Both the position numbers and the translations under genes were made by a program. Positions 10,341 to 19,299 of a DNA stretch of 64,000 nt are shown piece by piece (within the stretch, counting starts at the first letter, position 1; each line of letters starts with the position of its first letter). The stretch spans positions 639,659-703,658 of the forward strand of contig NZ_CP038033.1 in the NCBI RefSeq assembly GCF_004421105.1, given 5' to 3'. The notes under the pieces were generated by a model, which did not search any database, was not told where the DNA came from, and saw only the letters and a list, made by a program, of their open reading frames with translations. Source of the stretch: Nitrosococcus wardiae (GTDB lineage Bacteria > Pseudomonadota > Gammaproteobacteria > Nitrosococcales > Nitrosococcaceae).

Positions 10341-10999
10341 CCGGGTAGATTAAACTCGATCTCTTGGGTTGCGCGCTGCTCGACCGGCTCTCCCTCCATC
10401 AGTTTGGGCTTGAATTTCCACTTCTTAATGGCCTCTAGCGCGGCCCGGTCAAACACTCCTGGCGGGTGGGATGCCACTACTTTAGGAGCACGCACGGAGC
10501 CATCTTTCCTGATAATAAACTCGACGGTAACCGAACCCTCAAGCCTACGACGGGCCGCATTCCGTGGATAGCGTGGAAGGGTACGCACCAAGGGAATGAC
10601 TTCACCTTCCCGCGCTGAGAGGATCGTCTCTCCGGATGTTGGGGCAGCAGGTGCAGCCCTATAGTCCCCCAGATAGGGTCCCGTTCCCTTAAGGCTTAGG
10701 GGCAGATCGATGTCAGGGATTTCTGCCGGCAGTGTGGGCGCATTGGGCTGTGGAAGCGGCGATTTTGGCATCGAGGTGGATGGCGGTGGCAATTTCTCTG
10801 GCGGTGGAGGTTTTTTCGGTAATTTCCGCTGCTTGAGTTCCGGCGATTCCGCCTCTCGCTTCAGCCGCACAAATTCCACCACGGTCATGCCTTCGTCCTC
10901 TGACTGCGCCCCATCCTGTCCAGCAGTCATATAAGACATCAGCAGGAATAACCCCACGTTGACTAATCCCGCAATGGCAATAGCGACCAGAAATCTCAC
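10337..10999 (-). CDS. tonB: TonB-family energy transducer
   Basis: The 220 residues follow the TonB plan. A single N-terminal membrane helix occupies residues 3-24. A proline/lysine-rich periplasmic spacer follows at about 57-100 (KKPPPPEKLPPPS). The C-terminal TonB domain has RYPRNAARRRLEGSV and ALEAIKKWKFKP, which contact TonB boxes of outer-membrane receptors. The short length and gene context make it a TonB2-type protein. It overlaps exbD upstream and the TPR gene downstream by 4 bases each. Confidence 0.92.
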   Translation of the reverse strand: MRFLVAIAIAGLVNVGLFLLMSYMTAGQDGAQSEDEGMTVVEFVRLKREAESPELKQRKLPKKPPPPEKLPPPSTSMPKSPLPQPNAPTLPAEIPDIDLPLSLKGTGPYLGDYRAAPAAPTSGETILSAREGEVIPLVRTLPRYPRNAARRRLEGSVTVEFIIRKDGSVRAPKVVASHPPGVFDRAALEAIKKWKFKPKLMEGEPVEQRATQEIEFNLPG

Positions 11000-11415
11000 T
11001 GCGCTTTAGTGGCTGCAATGGAGACATCCGTCACTCCAGCCAACCTGACCTGGTCCATCACGTTAATTACCAGCCCGGTTTTGGAGTCCTTATCGGCCAC
11101 GATGACTACAGCTCCCTCTGGATTTTCGGCGTGCATACGCTCCACATTGGCCCGTACTGTACGGATATCGATTTGGCGCTCATCCATCCAGATCTCGTTA
11201 TTGGCACGCACGGCAATTAAAATATTGCCCCGCTCCTCGCGGACCGCAGTCTGTGCTGAGGGTCGATTGACTTCTACCCCCGTTTCTTTGACAAAAGAGG
11301 TGGTCACGATAAAAAAAATCAATAGAATAAAGACCATGTCAATCAGCGGTGTCAGGTTAATGTTGACCGCCGAGCCACTCTGCCGCTGGCTGTGTTGTTG
11401 CCTCATAGATTTCAC
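10996..11415 (-). CDS. exbD: ExbD-type biopolymer transport protein
   Basis: The 139-residue protein has one N-terminal membrane helix containing the essential aspartate in LTPLIDMVFILLIFF, the proton-carrying residue of ExbD/TolR proteins, then a periplasmic domain. It works with ExbB in a proton-driven motor that energises TonB. Start and stop overlap the neighbours by 4 bases. A Met at residue 4 is an alternative start. Confidence 0.93.
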   Translation of the reverse strand: MKSMRQQHSQRQSGSAVNINLTPLIDMVFILLIFFIVTTSFVKETGVEVNRPSAQTAVREERGNILIAVRANNEIWMDERQIDIRTVRANVERMHAENPEGAVVIVADKDSKTGLVINVMDQVRLAGVTDVSIAATKAQ

Positions 11416-11936
11416 TCCTGGCGCAGCAGATCTCTTGCGTGTTGGATAGCCCGCTGCGCTCGATGTTCCAAGTTAGCGCTAAAGTAGAGACCCGAAAGGG
11501 CTGTCACTAACCCAGCCATGGTGGTAATCAAAGCCACAGAAATCCCCCCAGCAAACCCGCGAACGTTGCCGGTACCAAACACTGTCATTACATCAAACAC
11601 TTGGATCATGCCAATCACAGTACCGAGCAGCCCTAACATGGGCAGTACGGCCGTTAGAGTTTTAATGGGCAACAGAAATTTGCGTAGGTTCTGGGAAAGT
11701 TCGGCAATCATTCCCTCCCGAATGCATTGCGCGTGCCAGGAATGACGTTCCTGGCGCTGTTGCCAATAGTCGATCAACTGTTGCAACTGGGCGGGATAAA
11801 GCACTAACATAAAATAATAACGCTCAATAATCAGCACCCACATCAGGACTGAAGCCACCAGAATGACCCAGAGAACGCCCCCGCCTCTTTCCAGCAGGAG
11901 CTCAATCTGAAAGAGGTTGTCCGCCAGTGCGCCCAT
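11412..11936 (-). CDS. exbB: ExbB-type proton channel protein
   Basis: About 174 residues from the chosen ATG. It has three membrane helices, and the second and third carry the MotA/TolQ/ExbB signature (LPMLGLLGTVIGMIQVF and GGISVALITTMAGL). With ExbD it forms the inner-membrane motor for TonB. I prefer the ATG at 11936, giving MGALADNLFQ before the first helix. The frame extends to 11981 but that would lie deep inside the upstream gene. Even so it overlaps the upstream gene by 35 bases, so the two are tightly coupled. Confidence 0.92.
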   Translation of the reverse strand: MGALADNLFQIELLLERGGGVLWVILVASVLMWVLIIERYYFMLVLYPAQLQQLIDYWQQRQERHSWHAQCIREGMIAELSQNLRKFLLPIKTLTAVLPMLGLLGTVIGMIQVFDVMTVFGTGNVRGFAGGISVALITTMAGLVTALSGLYFSANLEHRAQRAIQHARDLLRQE

Positions 11937-13335
11937 TCTGCTTCTCTGCTCGTTGCGCCACAATGGCGGCACTTTCCTCATCCAGCACTTGCACCAGTCG
12001 ATTACTCTTGCTAGAAAGTCCGCTGTGGATCAACAAGATGGGGATAGCCACCGCCAAGCCCAACTCGGTAGTCACCAGGGCCTCAGAAATCCCTCCCGAC
12101 ATGAGCTTAGGATCACCCGTACCAAAGAGGGTGATAGACTGGAAGGTTTCAATCATGCCAGTAACAGTGCCCAACAGCCCCAGTAAGGGTGGAATCGCGG
12201 CTAAAATGGCTAAGGTGGGCAATCCTCGCTCCAAACGGGGTATCTCTTTGAGGATGGCCTCATCAAGCTTGAGATGAAGCGTTTCCACATCCTGGCCATT
12301 ATCCTTGTAAACCCCCAGGATGCGACCCAGGGGGTTATTATTCTGTGGCATCTCCTGTTGTCGCTGGCGATGGATGCGGCGGCCGATGATTTGCAAATAG
12401 ATAAAGCGCTGCAACGCAATCAGCAAGGCGATCGCTCCCAGACCCAGGATCAAATAACCAATCCATCCCCCCTGTTGGATATGCTCTTGCAAATTAGGTT
12501 TTTGAACGAACAAGGCCAAGATAGCACCACGGCTGGGATCTACCGCCATAGGCGCCACCTCACCTCTTTCCGCCTTTTCGAATTCAGCGGCTGCCTCGAG
12601 AAAGCGGGAGGGGGGCTGGCGGCTAAGCTCCACGAGCCCGTTAATCGGCTCAGAGAGATACCGCAGGTAGGTGCCCTCGGAGACTGCCGTAAAAGTCCCA
12701 ATTCGGGAAACTTGTCGCTCTTCGACTTCCCCTCCTGCAATGATCACCGGGGCCGAGAAGGTGACCACTTTCCCCGATTCCGTCATCTGCTCCTGTAAAC
12801 TCAACCATAATTGCTGCAGCTCATCGATGGTCGGCAACTGCTTACGTTCTGCAATCGTTTCAAGAACTTCAGCGCGCCCAGGAAACTGAGCTGAAACTAG
12901 AGAGTGGTTAATAATATGTAGCAGATCATGGGCGGTCTGTCGGGCCACGCCGAAAAGCTCTCCTAGAGAAGCCGAGCGTTCCTTGAGGGCAGCTTCATTT
13001 TCAGCAAGAGTCTCCTCATTCTGCTCAAAAATCCGCCTAAGCTTTTCTTCCCGTTTCTGCGCCGCCGCCAACTCAGCCTTGGCCCGCTCCAGTAGATTTC
13101 TTTGCTGGTCGCGGGCAGAGAGAAAGCGAGCTTCTCGCTCTGCATTCAGCTGACGTTCTTGAATGCTATCTTGCCGAACCTGCTCCAGAAGCTGATCCAG
13201 CGTTTCCGGGGTCTTCGCACCCCAAGAGCCCATAGGCGCGCCTAACATTATAATTCCAATAAGGGCAGCCATTCCCTTAGCTTTTAGGAATAAATTCCTA
13301 TCCCCGGACAGCGTGCCAAGCCTGATGGCCCTCAT
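11902..13335 (-). CDS. ttpC: TtpC-like MotA/TolQ/ExbB proton-channel protein
   Basis: The 477-residue protein has a signal sequence, a long periplasmic coiled-coil-rich region at about 45-275 (many Glu/Arg/Gln) and three membrane helices. The C-terminal ExbB-like core has IPPLLGLLGTVTGMIETF and GGISEALVTTELGLAVAIP. This layout is that of TtpC, the extra ExbB-like subunit required by TonB2 systems in Vibrio. It overlaps the DUF3450 gene by 4 bases. The function is inferred from family and operon order. Confidence 0.88.
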   Translation of the reverse strand: MRAIRLGTLSGDRNLFLKAKGMAALIGIIMLGAPMGSWGAKTPETLDQLLEQVRQDSIQERQLNAEREARFLSARDQQRNLLERAKAELAAAQKREEKLRRIFEQNEETLAENEAALKERSASLGELFGVARQTAHDLLHIINHSLVSAQFPGRAEVLETIAERKQLPTIDELQQLWLSLQEQMTESGKVVTFSAPVIIAGGEVEERQVSRIGTFTAVSEGTYLRYLSEPINGLVELSRQPPSRFLEAAAEFEKAERGEVAPMAVDPSRGAILALFVQKPNLQEHIQQGGWIGYLILGLGAIALLIALQRFIYLQIIGRRIHRQRQQEMPQNNNPLGRILGVYKDNGQDVETLHLKLDEAILKEIPRLERGLPTLAILAAIPPLLGLLGTVTGMIETFQSITLFGTGDPKLMSGGISEALVTTELGLAVAIPILLIHSGLSSKSNRLVQVLDEESAAIVAQRAEKQNGRTGGQPLSD

Positions 13336-14108
13336 CGCACAGTCTCCGGCGCTCGTATAGGCAGCAATAATAGATCAGGGGGAGCCTGCTTACGGGCAAT
13401 TCGCAGACCCTGGGTAACTGCGGAACGATATCCATCGGGGAGGACTGACCAACGCTGCTCATGGGCATCCCAGCGACCACAGGTCTTGCCATCTAGGGTG
13501 TGAAAAAACAAGGCTGTCCGCCCTATGCGAAGAAAATCCACGGTACGAGATTTACCATCCATTTCTAAGGTGCCTCGATAGGCTTCAATAGTACGCCCAT
13601 ATTCCACTTCTACCTGAAAAGCCTCGAGCACGCGCCGGTATTTTTCCGATAAACCCACATCAGCCCGGTCCATTAGGGCCTTAAGTTGCTGAATGCGAGT
13701 CTGGCGCTCATGGGGAAGAAAAGGAATATCCAAGGCCACAAACTGTTCCAATGACGAAACCATGCGCAACATCAAGGGCACGATTTCCCGCTGGGTCACC
13801 TCAATTTCCGAAAGCTGCTGCTGGAGGGAAGTAAATTCTTCCTTTTGGGAACGAATGAGTTTCCCTAATTGGCGATTATAAGTACGAAGACTATCAAGCT
13901 GAGCGGTAACCTGGCGATATTCGGCTAACAATTCCGCCGTTTCTTCTGACAGGGCATCAATCTTCTCCTGGGATTTCGCCGCAGCCTGCTCCGTCTTGGC
14001 CTGAGCACCAACAACCCCTTCCAATGAAGCGGCCATCCCCTCCATCCCATATATCGCCCTAAAGGCCAAAAGCACACAGAACCCTATTCTAACTATCCTC
14101 TGTGGCAT
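13332..14108 (-). CDS. DUF3450 periplasmic coiled-coil protein
   Basis: The 258 residues begin with a signal peptide. A long helical region at about 30-115 resembles coiled coil, then comes a globular C-terminal half containing VDFLRIGRTALFFHTLDG and a WDAHEQRW segment. These fit DUF3450, the family that regularly opens TonB2-type operons. It is the first gene of the six-gene operon, with a GGAGG ribosome site. The exact role is unknown, but it is probably an accessory of TtpC. Confidence 0.85.
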   Translation of the reverse strand: MPQRIVRIGFCVLLAFRAIYGMEGMAASLEGVVGAQAKTEQAAAKSQEKIDALSEETAELLAEYRQVTAQLDSLRTYNRQLGKLIRSQKEEFTSLQQQLSEIEVTQREIVPLMLRMVSSLEQFVALDIPFLPHERQTRIQQLKALMDRADVGLSEKYRRVLEAFQVEVEYGRTIEAYRGTLEMDGKSRTVDFLRIGRTALFFHTLDGKTCGRWDAHEQRWSVLPDGYRSAVTQGLRIARKQAPPDLLLLPIRAPETVR

Positions 14109-15013
14109 AATATTGTCTTTACCCCTCCAATAGCATACTTCTTCGCCGCCTCCTAATTAAGGCACACGAAATGAAGCTTTGTTTGGGAGACCCTAAATTA
14201 TGGTTCGACAGTTGCAGACCCACTCGGGCTTCTGGCTCAACACCAAAACACAAGGGAAAACACTTAGGATGTTTTAGAGACCAGAAGAGAAGGTCAGGTC
14301 AGATAATCCTGCCTAAGAAATAAATTTAGGATTAAAGAAAAAGCAGTAACCAAAAATATCTTAACCTATTACCAAGTAGGAAGCACCCGTTCCATCCAAA
14401 TTCCGCAGCCATTCTAAAAACAAAACCAATGGTTACCATCACAACTTGGATTACGATAAAAAACTAAAATATTATCCGCCTCAAGAGAATTGCTTTACTA
14501 AACTTAATGTTTATAAGCAAAATTTATACCAAAATATGCACACCAAGAAAATCAAAATCTAAGAGATCTTTCCACAAGCAAAACCCGAGAAGAAATGGGT
14601 CATTTCACTGAATGATTCAGGCAAATGACCAAAAATAACCCCTTTCGTCAACCCACTCACAGCTAATATTTTGGAGTTCCGCCATGACTGATTTCAATTG
14701 TGTTCCAACAAAACTTCATCAATCTGGAGAATTCGCGGTTCCTCGCGGTCCTCGACGAAGGGGTGACCTTGGTCTTGGGGTCTTTACCGCTCCTCGCGCT
14801 TTCACTTCGGGTGCTCCCCACCCTAGGCTCCGAGAGCAAGAAAATCATAGCGCCAATTTATGGCAAAACGCAACTCATGTGGCCCTCGCGCTCGGCGCGC
14901 CGTTTCACTTCGCGACTTTGCTAGGGGAGCGCCTAACCTCCATGAGGCTCCAATGCAAATATAAATGTTTCCCAATAAAGACTGCTAGGTGATTTCAGCC
15001 CTCAAGGAGTCCC
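14109..15013. other. Long gene-poor region upstream of the TonB2-type operon
   Basis: About 900 bases hold no gene I can support. The part 14240-14660 is AT-rich and contains a near-perfect palindrome, listed separately. The part 14730-14940 is GC-rich and open in several frames on both strands. None of those products has a ribosome site with recognisable family features. The promoter of the TonB2-type operon must lie in this region, but I could not identify it or a Fur box. Confidence 0.5.
14598..14630. promoter_or_regulatory. 33-bp two-tiered palindrome
   Basis: GGTCATTT (14598-14605) pairs perfectly with AAATGACC (14623-14630). Inside, CTGAAT and ATTCAG pair around a single G. Only two non-matching bases on each side separate the tiers. 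No T run follows on either strand, so it looks more like an operator or recombination site than a terminator. Confidence 0.45.
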
Positions 15014-15514
15014 TCAAAGCTCGTATAAAGCTTCATCCACCTTAGGTGGAAGAAAATGCCGATGTCCATTTTTAAGACTGCCTTTACCCGGGGAAGTAAA
15101 GGGAACCTCCTCCTCTAGAATGTCTCCCATCTCCGCCTCGACTTGTTCTGGATCTTCTCCTTTTTCCAACCGACGAATAGCCTCTTCTACTCCTGGACCT
15201 AGTTTAAGACCAGTGGCATCATAAAGCTTGCGCATCATCTGCGCCATCGCCTTCGGATTGTTTTCGTCGACTCCTTCCATCTCCCCTGCAAGGGATGCAA
15301 AGGCCTGCTCCATTCGCGCCTCATCCAGATCCGGAAACCCCTCACCGCTATCCTCCTCCTTGCGGCCTTTAGAGATAGCAAATAACGATAATTTCCGCTC
15401 TAATTCAGGTCGGCCACAGCGGGGACAATTCGGACGCGTTTCCGTGTTGACACGACGGGAGAAAAAGTTAAATATCGTATGACAATCCATACAATAGAAC
15501 TCATAAATAGGCAT
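15014..15514 (-). CDS. FmdB-family zinc-ribbon protein
   Basis: The 166-residue protein begins MPIYEFYC, with C-x2-C (CMDC) and CPRC motifs in the first 35 residues. This is the putative regulatory zinc ribbon of the FmdB family. The rest is acidic and helical (EGVDENNPKAMAQMMRKLY, EEAIRRLEKGEDPEQVEAEM), as in longer proteobacterial members. The molecular role is not established. It lies 91 bases downstream of the rubredoxin gene on the same strand and may share its transcript. Confidence 0.88.
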   Translation of the reverse strand: MPIYEFYCMDCHTIFNFFSRRVNTETRPNCPRCGRPELERKLSLFAISKGRKEEDSGEGFPDLDEARMEQAFASLAGEMEGVDENNPKAMAQMMRKLYDATGLKLGPGVEEAIRRLEKGEDPEQVEAEMGDILEEEVPFTSPGKGSLKNGHRHFLPPKVDEALYEL

Positions 15515-15605
15515 TATCTGCTAACCCCCTATAACAAGGCGCTCCCCCTGGAATCCACACAGCCCCAAGAATATTAACGTCCTGCCCTTGGGGTGCTCAA
15601 TAATT

Positions 15606-15770
15606 TTAGATTTCAACCATTTCAAAATCATCCTTACCCGCACCACAATCTGGGCAAACCCAAGTTTCAGGAACATCTTCCCACTTGGTGCCAGGGGGAA
15701 TACCATCTTCAGGCCAGCCCTCTGCTTCATCATAGATAAAACCACAAATAATGCACATATAGCGCTTCAT
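15606..15770 (-). CDS. Rubredoxin
   Basis: This 54-codon gene encodes a textbook rubredoxin. CIICG (Cys6, Cys9) and CPDCG (Cys39, Cys42) form the single-iron FeS4 site, and the hydrophobic core signature of Tyr, Trp and Phe residues is present ([29 protein letters not shown]). It is a small cytoplasmic electron carrier, typically serving oxygen-reducing or alkane-hydroxylating partners. No partner is next to it, and the neighbour is an FmdB-type zinc ribbon. Confidence 0.95.
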   Translation of the reverse strand: MKRYMCIICGFIYDEAEGWPEDGIPPGTKWEDVPETWVCPDCGAGKDDFEMVEI

Positions 15771-15921
15771 AGGCCACTCACTCAATTATTATTATGAAAA
15801 TCATGAAAAACCAATTGCTATGATGGACGAATTCTCGCATGTTTTTCCACTATTGGAAAATCGCATCCTGCCCGAGATATTGATACACTTTAAAGCTAAT
15901 CACTTCAGCCTATGAACACCC

Positions 15922-16575
15922 ATGAATGAGCTAATCCGCGGTCTTTACGCCATTGCTGACACTCATCTTCTGCCCCATCAGGACTTGGGCAACGCCGTCG
16001 CCCTCGCATTACTGGGAGGGGCCTCCTTGATCCAGTACCGAGATAAAGGCCAAGAGGTGAAACGACGCTACCAAGAGGCCAAGTCTTTACAGCAAATCTG
16101 CCGTCAGCATCACGTCCCCCTGATTATTAATGACGATACTCTACTCGCGGCCGAGATTGGTGCTGACGGGGTTCATCTAGGGCGGGATGACCTTGCTCTC
16201 AGCTCAGCCCGACAGATCTTAGGCGCAGACGCCATTATTGGTGTCTCCTGTTATAACGAACTGGCGCGGGCCATCGCCGCCGAGCAAGCCGGCGCCGATT
16301 ATGTGGCCTTTGGCCGTTTTTTTCCCTCCGAAACCAAGCCAGAGGCCATCCAAGCGTCTCTAGAGCTATTAAGGGAAGCTCGAAAAAGGTTAAAACTCCC
16401 TATTGTCGCCATCGGTGGCATCACCACAGAAAATGCGTCTCAGGTGATTGAGGCGGGGGCTAATGCGGTAGCCATTATCGGCGGACTCTTTAAAAGCCAG
16501 GATATCCGAGCGACGGCCGCTGCCTATCAGCAGCGATTTCTAAGCCAGCATTTACCTGCACCCCATTCTTTTTAA
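15922..16575 (+). CDS. thiE: Thiamine-phosphate synthase
   Basis: ThiE joins HMP pyrophosphate and thiazole phosphate to form thiamine monophosphate. The 217-residue TIM-barrel protein shows the family motifs: LIQYRDK for pyrophosphate, LIINDD with the Mg-binding Asp, ADGVHLGRDDL, IGVSCYN, ADYVAFGRFFPSETK and VAIGGIT. It stands apart from other thiamine genes and I see no TPP riboswitch upstream. An ATG ten bases upstream leads to an immediate stop, so 15922 is the start. Confidence 0.95.
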   Translation: MNELIRGLYAIADTHLLPHQDLGNAVALALLGGASLIQYRDKGQEVKRRYQEAKSLQQICRQHHVPLIINDDTLLAAEIGADGVHLGRDDLALSSARQILGADAIIGVSCYNELARAIAAEQAGADYVAFGRFFPSETKPEAIQASLELLREARKRLKLPIVAIGGITTENASQVIEAGANAVAIIGGLFKSQDIRATAAAYQQRFLSQHLPAPHSF

Positions 16576-16629
16576 TCTTCTTATTAATCTTCTTAAATAC
16601 GGTGAATATTCGAGCTTATTGATGCGTTT

Positions 16630-17493
16630 ATGAGCGACAACCACTATATTATCGATGTCACTGAGTCTAATTTTGCCGAGCAGGTTTTGGCGAAATCCCA
16701 CCAAGCCCCCGTCCTCGTGGACTTCTGGGCCGCTTGGTGCCAACCCTGCCAAATGCTCATGCCTCTTTTGCAGCAGTTGGCTGAAAACTACCAAGGCCAA
16801 TTTTGGTTAGCCAAGATAGATGCTGACAAAGAACAAGGCTTAACCCTCCAGTATGGAGTACGTGGCCTACCCACCCTGAAATTGTTCCGCCACGGCGAAG
16901 TGGTTGAGGAGTTGGTGGGCGTCCAGCCGGAATCGGTGATCTGCGCCGCTATTGATCGGCACCTGCTCCGGGAATCTGATCGGCTATTAGAACAAGCCCA
17001 AACAGCCTTGGCGGCCGGACAAGAGGAACAAGGCCTTCATTTATTGCATAAAGCCGCGGAGATAGATCCAGAACATTACCCGGTCTCTGTGGCGCTAGCA
17101 GGCGCTCTTCTCAAGCAAGGAGAAAGGACCAAGGCCGAACAGATGCTGAAGGCACTGCCTTTAGAAGTGCGAGGAGAAGAACCTGCTAGCGGCCTGTTGG
17201 CGCAAATTGAGTTTGCCACTCTTACCGAGAAGGCACCCGACATCCATAGCTTAAAGCAGCGCCTCAAAGCCAATCCGGAGGATTCCGAAGCCTGTTATCT
17301 ACTCGGTGCCCAGCAAGCGCTTGCTGGCGATTACCAGGATGCTTTGGAACAGTTCATGGTACTGCTTAAACAAAACCCAAAATATGGGGATGAGGCAGCC
17401 CGTAAAGCCTTACTGGCCGTGTTTAACATTCTCGGTCCCGATCATGAGCTTGTTCTCCGCTATCGGCGACAAATGTTTCGTTACCTTCACTGA
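16630..17493 (+). CDS. cnoX: Thioredoxin-TPR co-chaperone (CnoX/YbbN-like)
   Basis: The 287-residue protein has an N-terminal thioredoxin domain with the active site WCQPC (Cys37, Cys40) and GVRGLPTLKLF with the cis-proline. About 150 residues of TPR-like helices follow (LEQAQTALAAGQEEQGL, GDYQDALEQF). This is the YbbN/CnoX layout, a holdase that protects proteins from oxidation and hands them to GroEL. E. coli CnoX lacks a complete CxxC. This one has both cysteines and may be redox-active. It lies 54 bases after thiE. Confidence 0.88.
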   Translation: MSDNHYIIDVTESNFAEQVLAKSHQAPVLVDFWAAWCQPCQMLMPLLQQLAENYQGQFWLAKIDADKEQGLTLQYGVRGLPTLKLFRHGEVVEELVGVQPESVICAAIDRHLLRESDRLLEQAQTALAAGQEEQGLHLLHKAAEIDPEHYPVSVALAGALLKQGERTKAEQMLKALPLEVRGEEPASGLLAQIEFATLTEKAPDIHSLKQRLKANPEDSEACYLLGAQQALAGDYQDALEQFMVLLKQNPKYGDEAARKALLAVFNILGPDHELVLRYRRQMFRYLH

Positions 17494-17553
17494 AAGAGAC
17501 GAAATTTTCTCCTCAAAATAAGCAAAAATTTTAAGTACAGGAGAAGTTTTCCA

Positions 17554-19260
17554 ATGGGGTATTGGCGGATCTTGTTACTCATTGCCATTTTTTTGACGAT
17601 GGCAAATAGTCAGGCTGAAGAGTCCCTAACCTCCCCGAAGGCGGTAACAAAAGCGGGGACTTCTCCGACGGTCACGGCAGTTAAACCCAATCCCGTTATC
17701 GGCGCTCAGCAACGGCAATGGATCAGGATCATCGGCTCAGGCTTCAGCTCGGGCTCAAGGGTTACGCTGCAGCTTGGGGAGCGAATTTTCCCCATCCCTC
17801 CTGAACGAACGAAATGGCTTAACGATGAGGAGTTGGCGATTTACGCCAACGTCTCCACGGGACCCTCTACTTGGAAAGGGCAAGTGACCCACCCAGATGG
17901 CCAAAACTCCGCCCCCTTCAGCTTTAAAGTCAAACCTCCTGCCGCAATAGGGCAGGAAAAACAGGCAGTAGAAGCACAGGGAAGAAAAGCTGAAGTGGAG
18001 ACACTAGAAAAGAAAGCGGAAGAAACCAACGGAAAAATAGAACAGGCCAAAAAAGCCGCTGAGAAAGCTAAACGGGAAGCCACACAAGCGGCCACCGGGA
18101 AAGCAGCGCTACAAAAGGAGGTGGAAAAAAAAGCACAAGCGGCCATGGCCGCCAAGCAACAATTAGAGGCAGCAAAAGCCAAGGCTCAGGCGACGGGAGA
18201 TTTCGCGGACCAAGAAGACGTTGAAAAACTCGCGCAAGCCGCAGAAAAACTTGAACAAGCCGCCGCCACTGAGAAAAAAAGGCTGGCCGCCCTGGAGGCT
18301 AAAGAGCAAGCCGCCCAAGAAAAGGCGACGGTTACTGAAACTGAAATTGAAAAACTCCGCCAGGAATTTGCTGAATTAAGGAAGCAAAGAGCCGCAAGCC
18401 GGACTTTTCTTGAGAAAGCAACGACTGCAGCCTGGATTATTTTAGTGGCCCTGATTGTTTGGTTTCTAAAAAGACTCGCCGTCAATCGGTTTGAAAGCGC
18501 TGCGGCTAAAAAAGAGGAAGTCCAAGAAGGCAGCTCCAGATTGAGAACCTTGGTATTGTTGCTCAATTGGCTAGGCACCATTCTCATTATTCTTACCGCC
18601 GGTTATCTTATCCTGGATGAATTCGGGATTAATATGGCGCCAGTTTTGGCCAGCGTCGGCATTGTAGGTCTTGCTCTTGGCTTTGGGGGACAATACCTGA
18701 TCCGAGATATCATTAACGGCATTTTTATTCTGATAGAAGGGCAATACAACGTGAATGACATCGTTCAGATCGGTGAGTTTGTGGGAATCGTCGAGAGGGT
18801 GAACTTACGCCATACCCAATTACGGGATCTGGAGGGACGAGCCATCTATATTCCCAACGGGGAAATTAAAACCGTGGTTAATTTTACCAAAGGTTATGGA
18901 CGGATGGTTCTCGACATTGGCGTCGCCTATAAAGAAAATGTTGACCAGGTCATGGAAGTGATGAAAGCGGTGGCGGAGGAAATGCGCCAGATTACAAAAT
19001 ATGGGCGGCTAATCAAGGAATTTGAAATGTTTGGCCTAGAAAACTTTGGAGAATCAGCCATCACTATTCGCTGCCGTTTTAAAACCCTAGCCAGTAAACA
19101 GTGGGAAGTGGCTCGGGAATACCGGCGGCGGCTCAAAAACCGTTTTGATGAACTCGGGATTGAAATTCCATTCCCCCAGAGAACATTAAATTGGAGAACG
19201 CCCCCTCAACCTCATGATACGGACGAATTTGAACAACCCAGAAATGCTGTTATATCTTAA
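17554..19260 (+). CDS. MscS-type mechanosensitive channel with periplasmic IPT-like and coiled-coil module
   Basis: The 568-residue protein has a signal peptide (cut near residue 21), then an immunoglobulin-like IPT/TIG-style segment at about 38-125 (VTAVKPNPVIGAQQ, IRIIGSGFSSGSRV). A long Ala/Glu/Lys-rich coiled coil follows at about 130-275. Membrane helices lie at about 287-305 and 330-355, with the pore helix near VLASVGIVGLALGFGGQ, and the beta-domain contains NDIVQIGEFVGIVERV. The C-terminal half is classic MscS. The domain in front is unusual and may anchor or gate the channel from the periplasm. Confidence 0.88.
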   Translation: MGYWRILLLIAIFLTMANSQAEESLTSPKAVTKAGTSPTVTAVKPNPVIGAQQRQWIRIIGSGFSSGSRVTLQLGERIFPIPPERTKWLNDEELAIYANVSTGPSTWKGQVTHPDGQNSAPFSFKVKPPAAIGQEKQAVEAQGRKAEVETLEKKAEETNGKIEQAKKAAEKAKREATQAATGKAALQKEVEKKAQAAMAAKQQLEAAKAKAQATGDFADQEDVEKLAQAAEKLEQAAATEKKRLAALEAKEQAAQEKATVTETEIEKLRQEFAELRKQRAASRTFLEKATTAAWIILVALIVWFLKRLAVNRFESAAAKKEEVQEGSSRLRTLVLLLNWLGTILIILTAGYLILDEFGINMAPVLASVGIVGLALGFGGQYLIRDIINGIFILIEGQYNVNDIVQIGEFVGIVERVNLRHTQLRDLEGRAIYIPNGEIKTVVNFTKGYGRMVLDIGVAYKENVDQVMEVMKAVAEEMRQITKYGRLIKEFEMFGLENFGESAITIRCRFKTLASKQWEVAREYRRRLKNRFDELGIEIPFPQRTLNWRTPPQPHDTDEFEQPRNAVIS

Positions 19261-19299
19261 ATATCCATGCTCTTTTCAAATAGTTGCAGAGGTTCTGCT

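Noticed and set aside
14684-14992. Open frames on both strands in the GC-rich part of the 14-15 kb gap
   Set aside because: The products are rich in Arg/Pro/Ser, overlap each other on both strands and lack ribosome sites or family motifs. They look like frames left open by GC-rich sequence.
15850-15921. TPP riboswitch before thiE
   Set aside because: The short upstream region lacks the conserved CUGAGA and related elements.
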